The notes below the pieces were generated by a model. It was not told the DNA's origin, made no database searches, and was given only the letters and a program-made list of their open reading frames with translations. A stretch of 64,000 bases of DNA from Mycolicibacter heraklionensis (GTDB taxonomy: Bacteria > Actinomycetota > Actinomycetes > Mycobacteriales > Mycobacteriaceae), in the NCBI RefSeq assembly GCF_019645815.1, contig NZ_CP080997.1, positions 2,112,880-2,176,879 on the forward strand, in the 5' to 3' direction. The position numbers and the translations under genes are program-made. Positions 8,580 to 16,394 of the stretch are shown here, piece after piece. Position 1 is the stretch's first letter. Every line of letters begins with the position of its first letter.

Positions 8580-9725
8580 ATGTCCTCACCAATCTCTCCC
8601 TGGATGAATGCCGAATTACTCGAGCTTCGTGACCTCGCTGCGAAGTTCTTCTCGGCCGAATTGGCGCCGCATGCGAACCGCTTTGCAGACCAGCACCACG
8701 TCGACCGAGAACTGTGGAACCGAGCAGGCGAGCTGGGCCTGCTCTGCATGTCTATACCTGAGGAATACGGCGGAGGCGGTGGCACTTTCGCGCACGAAGC
8801 GGTCGTGCTTGAAGAGCAGGCCCGCATAGGTGACAGCTCATGGGGCGCGGGACTGCACAGCGGAATCGTCGCCCACTACATCCTGCAGTACGCGACTGAA
8901 GAGCTGCGCGCGCAGTGGCTTCCCAAGATGGCGTCCGGTGAAATGATCGGGGCGATCGCCATGACAGAACCGGGGACCGGGTCCGATCTGCAGAGCGTCA
9001 AGACAAAAGCCCTCCTGGACGGTGACGAGTACGTGATCACCGGCTCCAAGACTTTCATCACCAACGGCCAACAGGCCGACCTCATCATCGTTGTTGCCAA
9101 GACAGATCCGAGCCAGGGCGCTGCGGGCATCTCTTTGATCGTTGTCGAGGCTGACCGGGCGGGATTCCGGCGCGGCAAGGTTCTCGACAAAATCGGCCAG
9201 CGCGGCCAGGACACCTCCGAGTTGTTCTTCGATGAAGTGAGAGTTCCGCGCTCGCATCTACTGGGCCAGTCTGAGGGACAGGGCTTCATTCAGCTGATGA
9301 CGCAGCTGCCACAAGAGCGACTCATCGTCGCGGTGGGGGCTGTCGCAGCGATGGAACTTGCCCTGGAGCAGACGCTCAAGTACACCCGTGAGCGGGAGGC
9401 GTTCGGTCGGCCTGTCTTTGGCTTTCAGAACACTAAGTTCACGCTGGCTGAAGCCGCGACAGAAACGCGCATCGCACGAGTGTTCCTCGACTACTGCATC
9501 GACCTGCACCTTGCGGGTCAACTCGACGTGCAGACCGTCGCCATGGCGAAGTGGTGGACCACTGAGCGAGCGATGAAGGTACTCGATGACTGTATGCAGC
9601 TTCACGGCGGATATGGCTACATGACCGAGTACCCCATCTCGAGGTTGTGGGTGGATCAGCGCGTGCAAAAAATCTATGCCGGCACGAACGAGGTGATGAA
9701 GGAAATCATCTCGCGTTCCCTATGA
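8580..9725 (+). CDS. Acyl-CoA dehydrogenase (FadE-like)
   Basis: 381 residues, the normal size. It contains the FAD/substrate motifs MTEPGTGSD and GSKTFITNG and the C-terminal LHGGYGYMTEYPI and YAGTNEVMKE. The usual catalytic Glu of medium-chain enzymes (YEGT) is replaced by Ala in YAGT. E246 in LPQERL sits where isovaleryl- and long-chain acyl-CoA dehydrogenases carry their base, so branched or long substrates are likely. It forms a 2,3-enoyl-CoA and passes electrons to ETF. The second dehydrogenase in the operon (12750) has the same arrangement; the two may act singly on different substrates or as a heteromer like the mycobacterial steroid FadE pairs. Confidence 0.94.
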   Translation: MSSPISPWMNAELLELRDLAAKFFSAELAPHANRFADQHHVDRELWNRAGELGLLCMSIPEEYGGGGGTFAHEAVVLEEQARIGDSSWGAGLHSGIVAHYILQYATEELRAQWLPKMASGEMIGAIAMTEPGTGSDLQSVKTKALLDGDEYVITGSKTFITNGQQADLIIVVAKTDPSQGAAGISLIVVEADRAGFRRGKVLDKIGQRGQDTSELFFDEVRVPRSHLLGQSEGQGFIQLMTQLPQERLIVAVGAVAAMELALEQTLKYTREREAFGRPVFGFQNTKFTLAEAATETRIARVFLDYCIDLHLAGQLDVQTVAMAKWWTTERAMKVLDDCMQLHGGYGYMTEYPISRLWVDQRVQKIYAGTNEVMKEIISRSL

Positions 9726-9774
9726 CTCAGAGGAGTTGCCGCCCGCACGTTAGTCATCTAGAGGAGGAGGACTG

Positions 9775-10833
9775 ATGGCATCGATGGTGGTGCCGTATCG
9801 CCACGACATGGGCGGCCACTGCGGATCGGGGGCTCTTCGGGATTTGACCGAATGGGCCGGGATCCGTTGGGGTGATGACACCCCGGACGAAGGCATCGTG
9901 TTTGCTCTCGGCGGGGCCCTCGACTTCTCGTATGTTCGCTCGGCCCACCTACGTCCACCGATCTACCTCGTTGGACGCAGCGCGGACCTCGAAGACGAAT
10001 ACTTGACCCGGTTGGGCGCGCGCTTCGAGTGTCGTTCGACAGACGACCCCGATCTCGGGTGGAAATGGGTGACCGAACAGATCGATGCCGGTACGCCGGT
10101 CATGGTGTGGACTGACATCGCCGAATTGCCCTATCTGAGAACGCGTCTGAGTATGAGCCGGCACGATGTCGTGATCGTAGGGTACGACGACGACGAGGAA
10201 CTCGCCTTCGTGGTCGATAACGATCGCGATACACCTCAAGCCGTGCCTTACGAGAATCTACGGAAGGCGCGGGCATCGACGGGATTTCCCGTCCCCACGC
10301 GGCACACCACCTACGTAGTCGAGTGGCCCGGCGCGGCACCAGATCTCGGCAATGCTGCCCGGTCGGCCTTCCGTAGGTCCGCGGACGCGATGCAGGGTTC
10401 GTGTGTGAGCGCGCCGATCACCGAGGACTCCGATTGTGAAATTCAGGTGCGTGGGCTACCAGGGGTATCGACTTTTGTGGAGGATCTCAAGCGGTGGCCG
10501 AAGATCTTTGACGACGACACCCTCGACGGAGCCTTGTTTGCGCTGAGCGCCTTCATCGAAAAAGCCGGAACCGGAGGCGGTCTGTTCCGAGATCTGCAAG
10601 CACGTGGATGTCGGCGCGTCGCTGAAGAGTTGAGTTTCGAACCTGCGTTTAAAGCAGCGGAGGCTGCAAAGACCGCATCTGAGTTGTGGACCGCGGTTGC
10701 GCACGCCGCTTATGACCGCGGTGCAGATCCGCACCGAAGAGCGAGCGGCGCCGCGTCCGTGGCTGCGCAATTGCCGACAGCCGAACGTCGACTCGCGGAG
10801 GCGCTGAGGGAGGCAGGAGATCTACTCCTATGA
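9775..10833 (+). CDS. BtrH-like protein (BtrH N-terminal domain plus DUF4872-like C-terminus)
   Basis: 352 residues. The N-terminal half matches the BtrH_N fold: C16 in GGHCGSGALRDL, H130 in SRHDVVIVGY and D148 in FVVDND form a papain/C39-like triad. The C-terminal half is helical and resembles DUF4872. The characterised member BtrH transfers an acyl group from a carrier protein to an aminoglycoside in butirosin synthesis; other members are untested. No carrier-protein gene is visible here, so an acyl-CoA donor is possible. A strong GGAGGAGGA lies just before the ATG. It sits between an acyl-CoA dehydrogenase and an SCP2-type carrier, unusual company for this family. Recognition of the domain is by motif, not by a profile search. 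Confidence 0.75.
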   Translation: MASMVVPYRHDMGGHCGSGALRDLTEWAGIRWGDDTPDEGIVFALGGALDFSYVRSAHLRPPIYLVGRSADLEDEYLTRLGARFECRSTDDPDLGWKWVTEQIDAGTPVMVWTDIAELPYLRTRLSMSRHDVVIVGYDDDEELAFVVDNDRDTPQAVPYENLRKARASTGFPVPTRHTTYVVEWPGAAPDLGNAARSAFRRSADAMQGSCVSAPITEDSDCEIQVRGLPGVSTFVEDLKRWPKIFDDDTLDGALFALSAFIEKAGTGGGLFRDLQARGCRRVAEELSFEPAFKAAEAAKTASELWTAVAHAAYDRGADPHRRASGAASVAAQLPTAERRLAEALREAGDLLL

Positions 10834-10924
10834 GTTCTGATTGCTTCGGAGCAAGCCGAACTGGTTGCGACCCAGCAGATTTATTTGAGCGCTTTGAATT
10901 GTGTCATAAGAAGGGAGAATCACG

Positions 10925-11335
10925 ATGGCTGTCTTCGCTGATGCGGAAGAGGTTTACCGCTACCTCGCCGGCATCTTTCGACGAGGTTTGGAGAACGAAG
11001 ACCTTGCGAACAGACTTGCCGGGTCCGGGGTGGTGTTACGGATCCACTACACCGATCCGGATGCGGTACTAACCGTGGATATGCCGGAGAAGGTCGTAGA
11101 GACCGGCGCGGACAGTGGCGTTACACCGAATGTCGAATTGTTCATGTCCGCGGATACCGGCAACAGGTTCTGGTTGGGGAAGGTGAACTTGACCATGGCG
11201 ATGGCGAAAGGAACTGTACGAGCGAAAGGTCCTGTCACCAAACTGATCAAGCTCATACCGCAGGCAAAGAACCTCTTTCCGGAATACCGGGCAATCCTTG
11301 AGGCCGACAAGCGTCACGACCTGCTCAATGTGTGA
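10925..11335 (+). CDS. SCP2 sterol-binding-domain protein
   Basis: 136 residues made up almost wholly of an SCP2-like fold, with the conserved stretch GKVNLTMAMAKG followed by PVTKLIKLIPQAKNLFPEYR. Such proteins bind sterols, fatty acyl groups or fatty acyl-CoA in a hydrophobic tunnel. As a free-standing single domain it could shuttle the pathway intermediate between the enzymes of this operon. AGAAGGGAGA precedes the ATG. A small overlapping frame from 10830 has no family features and is not called. This gene is the strongest hint that the pathway substrate is a bulky lipid or steroid-like compound, but no ligand can be named. Confidence 0.88.
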   Translation: MAVFADAEEVYRYLAGIFRRGLENEDLANRLAGSGVVLRIHYTDPDAVLTVDMPEKVVETGADSGVTPNVELFMSADTGNRFWLGKVNLTMAMAKGTVRAKGPVTKLIKLIPQAKNLFPEYRAILEADKRHDLLNV

Positions 11336-11483
11336 TGTCGGTGCGGTACCGCGCCCGGGCACGGGTGAGCGGCGCGGGCCTCTGGGCGATGTGCCCGGAG
11401 ATCATCCAGGACAGTTCGCGCGACCACCGTGCGCGGTCGGGATAACTACTCGAGAAGCGTAATTCGATAGAAGGGACTTCAAC

Positions 11484-12590
11484 ATGAAGACACGTGCGGC
11501 TGTTTTGTGGGGCTTGGAGCAGAAGTGGGAGGTCGAAGAAGTCGATTTGGATCCGCCAGGTCCCGGGGAGGTCCTCGTGCGGCTGGCGGCCACCGGCTTG
11601 TGCCATTCCGACGAACATCTGGTGACCGGCGACCTCCCGATCCCATTGCCGGTAGTGGGGGGTCATGAGGGTGCTGGCACAGTCGTGGAGTGCGGCGAAG
11701 GGGTTGAGGAACTGTCCGAAGGTGATTCTGTCATCTTGACCTTCCTTCCCTCGTGTGGGCGCTGCTCGTACTGCGCGCGCGGCATGGGCAATCTCTGTGA
11801 GTTGGGAGCGGCGCTCATGATGGGACCGCAGATCGACGGCACCTATCGCTTTCACGCACGAGGCGAGGACGTCGGGCAGATGTGTTTGCTCGGGACGTTT
11901 TCCGAGTACACAGTGGTGCCGCAGGCGTCCGTGGTCAAGATTGACGGCGGAATCCCCCTGGATCGGGCAGCCTTGATCGGTTGCGGCGTCACGACCGGTT
12001 ACGGATCTGCGGTGCGGACTGGGGAGGTGCGCGCCGGGGACACCGTCGTGGTAGTGGGAGCGGGCGGAATCGGAATGAATGCGATTCAGGGCGCGCGAAT
12101 CGCGGGAGCGCTGGCGATTGTGGCGGTCGATCCGGTGAAGTTCAAGCGAGAGCAAGCGAGCGGGTTCGGTGCGACGCACACCGCGGCCTCGATGGATGAA
12201 GCTTGGTCGCTGGTCAGCGATATGACGCTGGGCAAGCTGGCTGATGTCTGCATCCTCACCACCGATGTGGCTGAGGCCTCCTACACCGCGGAAGCGCTGG
12301 CCTTGGTCGGAAAGCGCGGGCGCGTCGTGGTCACGGCCATCGGGCACCCCGACGACTCATCGATCTCAGGATCACTGCTTGAAATGACGCTTTACGAGAA
12401 GCAGATTCGTGGCGCTTTGTATGGCTCATCCAATGCGCCGCACGATATTCCGCGACTGGTCGAGCTGTACTCCGCTGGGTTGTTGAAGCTCGATGAATTG
12501 GTCACCCGCGAATACTCCCTCGACCAAATCAATGAGGGCTACGAGGATATGCGTTCAGGAAAAAACATCCGAGGGCTGGTCCGGTTCTGA
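11484..12590 (+). CDS. Zinc-dependent alcohol dehydrogenase (NDMA-dependent type)
   Basis: 368 residues of the medium-chain dehydrogenase family. Catalytic zinc ligands are C40, H61-E62 in GGHEGAG and C167; the structural zinc is held by C91, C94, C97 and C105. The coenzyme motif is GAGGIG. The sequence is closest to the actinobacterial NDMA-dependent group, in which NAD(H) stays bound and electrons go to an external carrier, often mycofactocin-linked; that assignment is from overall resemblance. It would oxidise the alcohol made by the P450 to an aldehyde or ketone. GAAGGG precedes the ATG. A gap of 148 nt separates it from the SCP2 gene; nothing else is seen there. Confidence 0.9.
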   Translation: MKTRAAVLWGLEQKWEVEEVDLDPPGPGEVLVRLAATGLCHSDEHLVTGDLPIPLPVVGGHEGAGTVVECGEGVEELSEGDSVILTFLPSCGRCSYCARGMGNLCELGAALMMGPQIDGTYRFHARGEDVGQMCLLGTFSEYTVVPQASVVKIDGGIPLDRAALIGCGVTTGYGSAVRTGEVRAGDTVVVVGAGGIGMNAIQGARIAGALAIVAVDPVKFKREQASGFGATHTAASMDEAWSLVSDMTLGKLADVCILTTDVAEASYTAEALALVGKRGRVVVTAIGHPDDSSISGSLLEMTLYEKQIRGALYGSSNAPHDIPRLVELYSAGLLKLDELVTREYSLDQINEGYEDMRSGKNIRGLVRF

Positions 12591-12749
12591 AGAGCATCAT
12601 GCCCACTGCTGGTCTTCATGTCCTTGCGTCGCTGCAGATCATGCGGCCGGGCCGCTTGGGTGGTTGGCGTCGCGTCCTTCTTTCCCGTCGTGAGGACGGC
12701 AAGCATCAGACACCTCATAGATCATTTATCAAATTCTCTGGAGGCTGAG

Positions 12750-13949
12750 ATGACGGACGCTGGCACGACCACGGCAAGCGGGGATGGGGCTGCTCGTTTC
12801 GCTATCGCCCCGGAGGTGTGGACCACGCCGGAGCGACGAGCGCTGAGCCAAATGGCGCGGTCTTTCGTGGAACGTGAAATCGCGCCGAAGCTAGCGGAAT
12901 GGGAGCACGTGGGTGAGATTCCGCGCGACCTGCATCTCAATGCTGCCGAGGTGGGGCTTCTCGGAATCGGGTTCCCGGAAGAAGTCGGCGGCAGCGGCGG
13001 CAATGCGATTGACTCTGCACTGGTCACTGAGGCCATCCTGGCCGCAGGCGGGTCCACTGGCGTCTGCGCCGCCTTGTTCACCCATGGCATTGCCCTTCCC
13101 CACATTGCCGCCAATGGCTCCGACGCCCTGATTGAACGATATGTCCGTCCGACGCTCGCAGGAAAGATGATCGGCTCGCTGGGCGTTACCGAGCCTGGGG
13201 CAGGTTCAGATGTCGCGAATTTGCGCACACGCGCAGTGCGCGACGGCGACACCTACGTGGTCAACGGAGCAAAGACGTTCATCACCAGCGGAGTTCGGGC
13301 GGACTTCGTTACTACGGCGGTACGCACCGGCGGACCGGGTTACGGTGGAGTTTCATTGCTCGTGATCGACAAGAATTCGCCTGGATTCGAAGTGTCCCGC
13401 CGGTTGGACAAGATGGGATGGCGATGTAGCGACACCGCCGAGTTGTCTTTCGTCGACGTTCGCGTACCGGCTGAGAACCTGGTGGGGGCAGCAAACAGCG
13501 GGTTTTTGCAGATCATGCAGCAATTTCAGGCTGAACGGCTCGGCATCGCCGTCCAGGCGTACGCGACGGCGGGTCGGGCTCTCGATCTCGCCAAGAGTTG
13601 GGCGCGGGAGCGTGAAACGTTCGGTAGACCCTTGACGGGGCGCCAGGTCATTCGCCATAAGCTCGCGGAGATGGCTCGACAGGTCGACGTGGCGTGCACC
13701 TATACCCGTGCGGTCATGCAGAGGTGGCTAGCGGGGGAGGATGTCGTTGCCGAGGTGTCGATGGCCAAGAACACCGCTGTGTATGCGTGCGACTACGTGG
13801 TCAATGAGGCGGTTCAGATCTTTGGTGGGATGGGCTACATGCGTGAGTCTGAGATCGAGAGACACTACCGAGACTGCCGGATTCTCGGAATAGGCGGCGG
13901 CACCAACGAAATCATGAATGAGATCATTGCCAAACGTATCGGACTCTAG
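12750..13949 (+). CDS. Acyl-CoA dehydrogenase (FadE-like), second copy
   Basis: 399 residues from the ATG at 12750, which has TGGAGG 6-12 nt upstream; the frame is open further back but without a better start. Motifs: VTEPGAGSD, GAKTFITSG, FGGMGYMRESEIER and GGTNEIMNE. As in the first copy, YEGT is lost (GGGT) and E262 in FQAERL takes the base position of the isovaleryl/long-chain group. It is last in the operon and ends at the edge of the integrated element. No enoyl-CoA hydratase, hydroxyacyl-CoA dehydrogenase or thiolase follows, so a full beta-oxidation cycle would need enzymes from elsewhere. Confidence 0.93.
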   Translation: MTDAGTTTASGDGAARFAIAPEVWTTPERRALSQMARSFVEREIAPKLAEWEHVGEIPRDLHLNAAEVGLLGIGFPEEVGGSGGNAIDSALVTEAILAAGGSTGVCAALFTHGIALPHIAANGSDALIERYVRPTLAGKMIGSLGVTEPGAGSDVANLRTRAVRDGDTYVVNGAKTFITSGVRADFVTTAVRTGGPGYGGVSLLVIDKNSPGFEVSRRLDKMGWRCSDTAELSFVDVRVPAENLVGAANSGFLQIMQQFQAERLGIAVQAYATAGRALDLAKSWARERETFGRPLTGRQVIRHKLAEMARQVDVACTYTRAVMQRWLAGEDVVAEVSMAKNTAVYACDYVVNEAVQIFGGMGYMRESEIERHYRDCRILGIGGGTNEIMNEIIAKRIGL

Positions 13950-14298
13950 TTCTTGATACCAGTAAAGAAAGTTCTCACATCGCAGGTCAACGACGGTCAG
14001 GCGGCTGTTGGTCCAGCCTGCCGCTCGCGGCGTCTCGATGCGGCGAGGAGCGAGGGCAGCTGCGCTTCGTCGTGATGCCAGAGCTGTGGTGGCCTGCGAC
14101 TTAGTTCCGGCGCCGGTCGTGGGTGCATGTGTGCGTGGCGGCGGACGGAGGGCGAAGCGCAGGGAGCGGCGCGGACGGGAGCGCCAGCGTACGGGAGCAG
14201 AGCGAGCGTAGCGAAGCCTGCAGGTAGCCGCCGTTCCTCGCAGATCCTGGCCTCCAGGATCTACGTCATAAGCTGCGAGGGGGCTGCGTCATGGTGCT
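13950..14298. other. Gene-free stretch between the accessory operon and the integrated element
   Basis: 349 bases without a convincing gene. A 67-codon plus-strand frame at 14008-14211 is arginine-rich, has no ribosome binding site and matches nothing recognisable. The only clear structure is the nested inverted repeat at 14236-14280. The left end of the integrative element should lie here or further left. Confidence 0.6.
14236..14280. repeat. Nested perfect inverted repeats
   Basis: Outer arms CCTCGCAG (14236-14243) and CTGCGAGG (14273-14280) are perfect complements. Inside them AGATCCTGG (14242-14250) and CCAGGATCT (14254-14262) form a 9-bp stem with a 3-base loop. There is no T-run. It may end transcription of the accessory operon, be a single-strand origin of the rolling-circle element, or belong to its left junction. 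Position 19 nt before the HD gene fits any of these. Confidence 0.55.
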
Positions 14299-14856
14299 GT
14301 GGCTCGTAAGCTGGCGGCTGTGAGCGGGGTTCTGACGCAGCGTGCACGGCGCGAGACCGAGACGCGGCTGGCTGAGCAGCCGCGGCGGTTGGCGCATGTC
14401 CGGGGCGTCGCGGCGACTGCCGAGCGGTTGAGTCGGCGTTTCGATCCCCAGACAGCGGACTGTCTGGTCGCAGCGGCGTGGCTGCACGATATCGGTTACG
14501 CATCGTCGTTGCGCCGGACCGGGTTTCATCCGCTCGATGGAGCGGAGTACGTGCGAGCGGCCGGCTTCGGGGAGCTGGCCGCCTCCTTGGTGGCCTTTCA
14601 TACCGGAGCGCACGCGGAGGCTGCCGAGCGGGGCTTGTCAGGCTTATCCGCGTTCAGTGATCCGCCCAGCGATTTCCTTGATGTGCTGACTTTTTGCGAT
14701 CTGACGACCGGACCTGACGGGGCGCCGATATCACCGCGCGATCGGTTACGCGACGTGCTGTCGCGTTATGGATCCGAGGACCCGGTGCACCGGGCGGTCG
14801 ACGCGGGCCGCGACGAATTGTTGGCGGCCGTCCGGCGAGTACGCGACTGGCTATAA
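14299..14856 (+). CDS. HD-domain phosphohydrolase-like protein
   Basis: 185 residues from a GTG start. The metal-site pattern of the HD superfamily is visible: H in RLAHVRGVA, HD in WLHDIGYA, H in VAFHTGAHAEA and D in LTFCDLTTG. HD enzymes hydrolyse nucleotides or phosphoesters; the substrate is unknown. Genes like this often sit beside the Nudix gene in actinomycete integrative elements and may be accessory to stability or immunity. It converges on the minus-strand Nudix gene, with 10 nt between the stops. No clear Shine-Dalgarno sequence precedes the GTG, so the start is less certain than the fold. Confidence 0.75.
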   Translation: MARKLAAVSGVLTQRARRETETRLAEQPRRLAHVRGVAATAERLSRRFDPQTADCLVAAAWLHDIGYASSLRRTGFHPLDGAEYVRAAGFGELAASLVAFHTGAHAEAAERGLSGLSAFSDPPSDFLDVLTFCDLTTGPDGAPISPRDRLRDVLSRYGSEDPVHRAVDAGRDELLAAVRRVRDWL

Positions 14857-14866
14857 ACCCAGCCGG

Positions 14867-15334
14867 TTAGCCGAGGTAGGGGCCGTCGCGGTGTTGCAGG
14901 TAGTGCTCGATGCGCAGCCTCATCGACGGATGCATATCCAGGTTAGGGATCTCGTCGGGTGCAGTCCAGGCGATGTCCGTGCTTTCGTGGTCGATGGCAA
15001 GGGTGCCGCCGAGCACCGTGGTGGTGAACAGGAGCGAGAATTGCTGGCGGACTTCGCCATCGGTGAACGCGACCACGTGGCGGGGATTGGTGTAGACACC
15101 GACCAGACCCGTGACTTTGACGTCAAGCCCGGTTTCCTCTTTGACTTCCCGCACGGCGGTGTCGGCGATAGTTTCGCCGATGTCGTGGCCGCCGCCCGGT
15201 AGCGCCCACAGGGTGTTGTCGCGGCGTTTGATCAGCAGAATGCGACCGTGTTCGTCGGTGACGATGGCCGAGGCCGACGGAACGACACTGTTGGGCGCCG
15301 GGGCGTTGGGGTCGTTGTAGTAGTCGGTGCGCAT
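14867..15334 (-). CDS. Nudix hydrolase (Pif-like position)
   Basis: 155 residues with a complete Nudix box: GGHDIGETIADTAVREVKEE then TGL, giving G-x5-E-x7-REV-x-EE-x-G-L. It hydrolyses a nucleoside diphosphate linked to another group. In pSAM2 the Nudix protein Pif gives immunity against transfer between element-bearing cells. This gene occupies a comparable place in the element, so a Pif-like role is inferred from context only. It starts 5 nt after the regulator gene at 15340-16140 and is probably translated from the same transcript. Confidence 0.88.
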   Translation of the reverse strand: MRTDYYNDPNAPAPNSVVPSASAIVTDEHGRILLIKRRDNTLWALPGGGHDIGETIADTAVREVKEETGLDVKVTGLVGVYTNPRHVVAFTDGEVRQQFSLLFTTTVLGGTLAIDHESTDIAWTAPDEIPNLDMHPSMRLRIEHYLQHRDGPYLG

Positions 15335-15339
15335 CGGGG

Positions 15340-16140
15340 TCAGCCTTTCGAGGTCAGCGGTCTGGCATGGTCCCAGACCTGGGTGAAAGCGTCTTCAAGG
15401 GTGGCCCAGAGCCGTGGCTCGTGGTGACGTGACAGAACCAGCACAGGGTTGTTGCGCCCGGCTGAGCCGTAGATGTGGAAGTTGACGATCATGGCGTCAT
15501 CGACCCGAAAGATCGACGTGTAGAGCGCGGTGTCGTGGGTGCGGATGTCCAGCCCCGGGGTGCCGGCGTGAGGGGCGAGCAGTTCCACGGACGTGCGGCA
15601 GCGGGCGATGACGGCCTCGCCGATCCCTTCCTCCTCGCCGCGCAGGATCGTGGTGGGGGTGTCGGGGTCCCCGACGAGAAACCGCACCGTCACACCGCGG
15701 GCGGCGGCGGCGAGCAGGGTGTCGAGGAATCCGTCGAGGGTGTCGAACAGGAACGTGGCCGCCAGGACGAGGATGTCGATGCCGGTGGTGGCGTCGGCGA
15801 AATGCTGCTGCCACATGGTGATGGGTAGCTGGGTGCGGCTGGCATACAGGGTCGCGGTGAACGGCCCACCCGCAGACGCTGTTGCCACTGCGCTCGCGGT
15901 GGAGGGTGGGTACTGGTTGGGCCACAGGTCATGCGGGGTGCAGTCGAGCACCTCGCTGGCTCTGTGGGCGTTGTGTTCGCGAATTCTGTAGTCGCTATCG
16001 GCCAGCCAGCGTCGCACCGACTTGATATCGACACCCACCGCGGTGGCGAACCGCTGCGAGGACAGACCTTTGGCGTGTAGCCGCTGCACGAGGCGATCGT
16101 TGGGAGTGATGGCGGCCTCGGTGCCGTCCTGCTCGTCCAT
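15340..16140 (-). CDS. XRE-type regulator with C-terminal DUF5919-like domain
   Basis: 266 residues from the ATG at 16140; an ATG five codons upstream (16155) is the alternative. Residues of about 8-70 form a helix-turn-helix (LVQRLHAKGLSSQRFATAVG, then VRRWLADSDYRIREHNAHRA). The C-terminal part (FLVGDPDTPT, EEEGIGEAV, YTSIFRVDDAMIVNFHIYG, NPVLVLSR) matches the DUF5919/phospholipase-D-like domain of element-borne regulators; the HKD motif itself is absent, so it is likely a sensor and not an enzyme. It is divergent from the transfer operon and probably controls it from the repeat-rich region at 16245-16335. It is the functional counterpart of KorSA-type repressors by position only. Confidence 0.8.
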   Translation of the reverse strand: MDEQDGTEAAITPNDRLVQRLHAKGLSSQRFATAVGVDIKSVRRWLADSDYRIREHNAHRASEVLDCTPHDLWPNQYPPSTASAVATASAGGPFTATLYASRTQLPITMWQQHFADATTGIDILVLAATFLFDTLDGFLDTLLAAAARGVTVRFLVGDPDTPTTILRGEEEGIGEAVIARCRTSVELLAPHAGTPGLDIRTHDTALYTSIFRVDDAMIVNFHIYGSAGRNNPVLVLSRHHEPRLWATLEDAFTQVWDHARPLTSKG

Positions 16141-16244
16141 CGTGCCAGCGCACATCTTCCCGTGTCGTCCGTATCCATCCCTCAGCGCGTGGTGTCTAGT
16201 TTGCCATGCGACTGCCGCCACCCGGCGGCGATAGTGCCGGTGTG

Positions 16245-16335
16245 ATGTCCGTGGGTATGTCCGGGCCGTGTCCGAAATGCCCGTGGATGTGTCGGAAATG
16301 TCGGCATATGTCTCTCGCAACGTCCGTGATGTCCA
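16245..16335. repeat. Nine helically phased heptamers, consensus RTGTCCG
   Basis: Copies start at 16245, 16257, 16268, 16277, 16289, 16298, 16308, 16320 and 16329. The copies read ATGTCCG, ATGTCCG, GTGTCCG, ATGCCCG, GTGTCGG, ATGTCGG, ATGTCTC, ACGTCCG and ATGTCCA. Steps are 9-12 nt with a mean of 10.5, one turn of B-DNA, so all copies face the same side. The array lies between the divergent regulator and the transfer operon. It may be an operator for cooperative binding, an iteron cluster or a TraB recognition (clt-like) site. Confidence 0.6.
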
Positions 16336-16394
16336 CGTGAACTGAGTCCAGCGCCGGACCGGCGTCAACAGCTCACGAAAGGACCAGTAGGACA

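Noticed and set aside
10830..11072. 80-codon frame overlapping the BtrH-like stop (ATGA)
   Set aside because: The overlap looks like coupling, but the frame runs into the SCP2 gene and the product has no family features.
14008..14211. 67-codon plus-strand frame
   Set aside because: Arg/Ala-rich low-complexity product, no ribosome binding site, in the gap before the integrative element.
14276..14283. CGAGGGGG as left attachment site matching the tRNA-Leu 3' end
   Set aside because: Only eight G-rich bases agree and the flanks differ; too short to define a junction without an empty-site comparison.
15340..16140. Phospholipase D activity of the regulator's C-terminal domain
   Set aside because: The HxKxxxxD motif is absent, so only a PLD-like or DUF5919 sensor domain is claimed.
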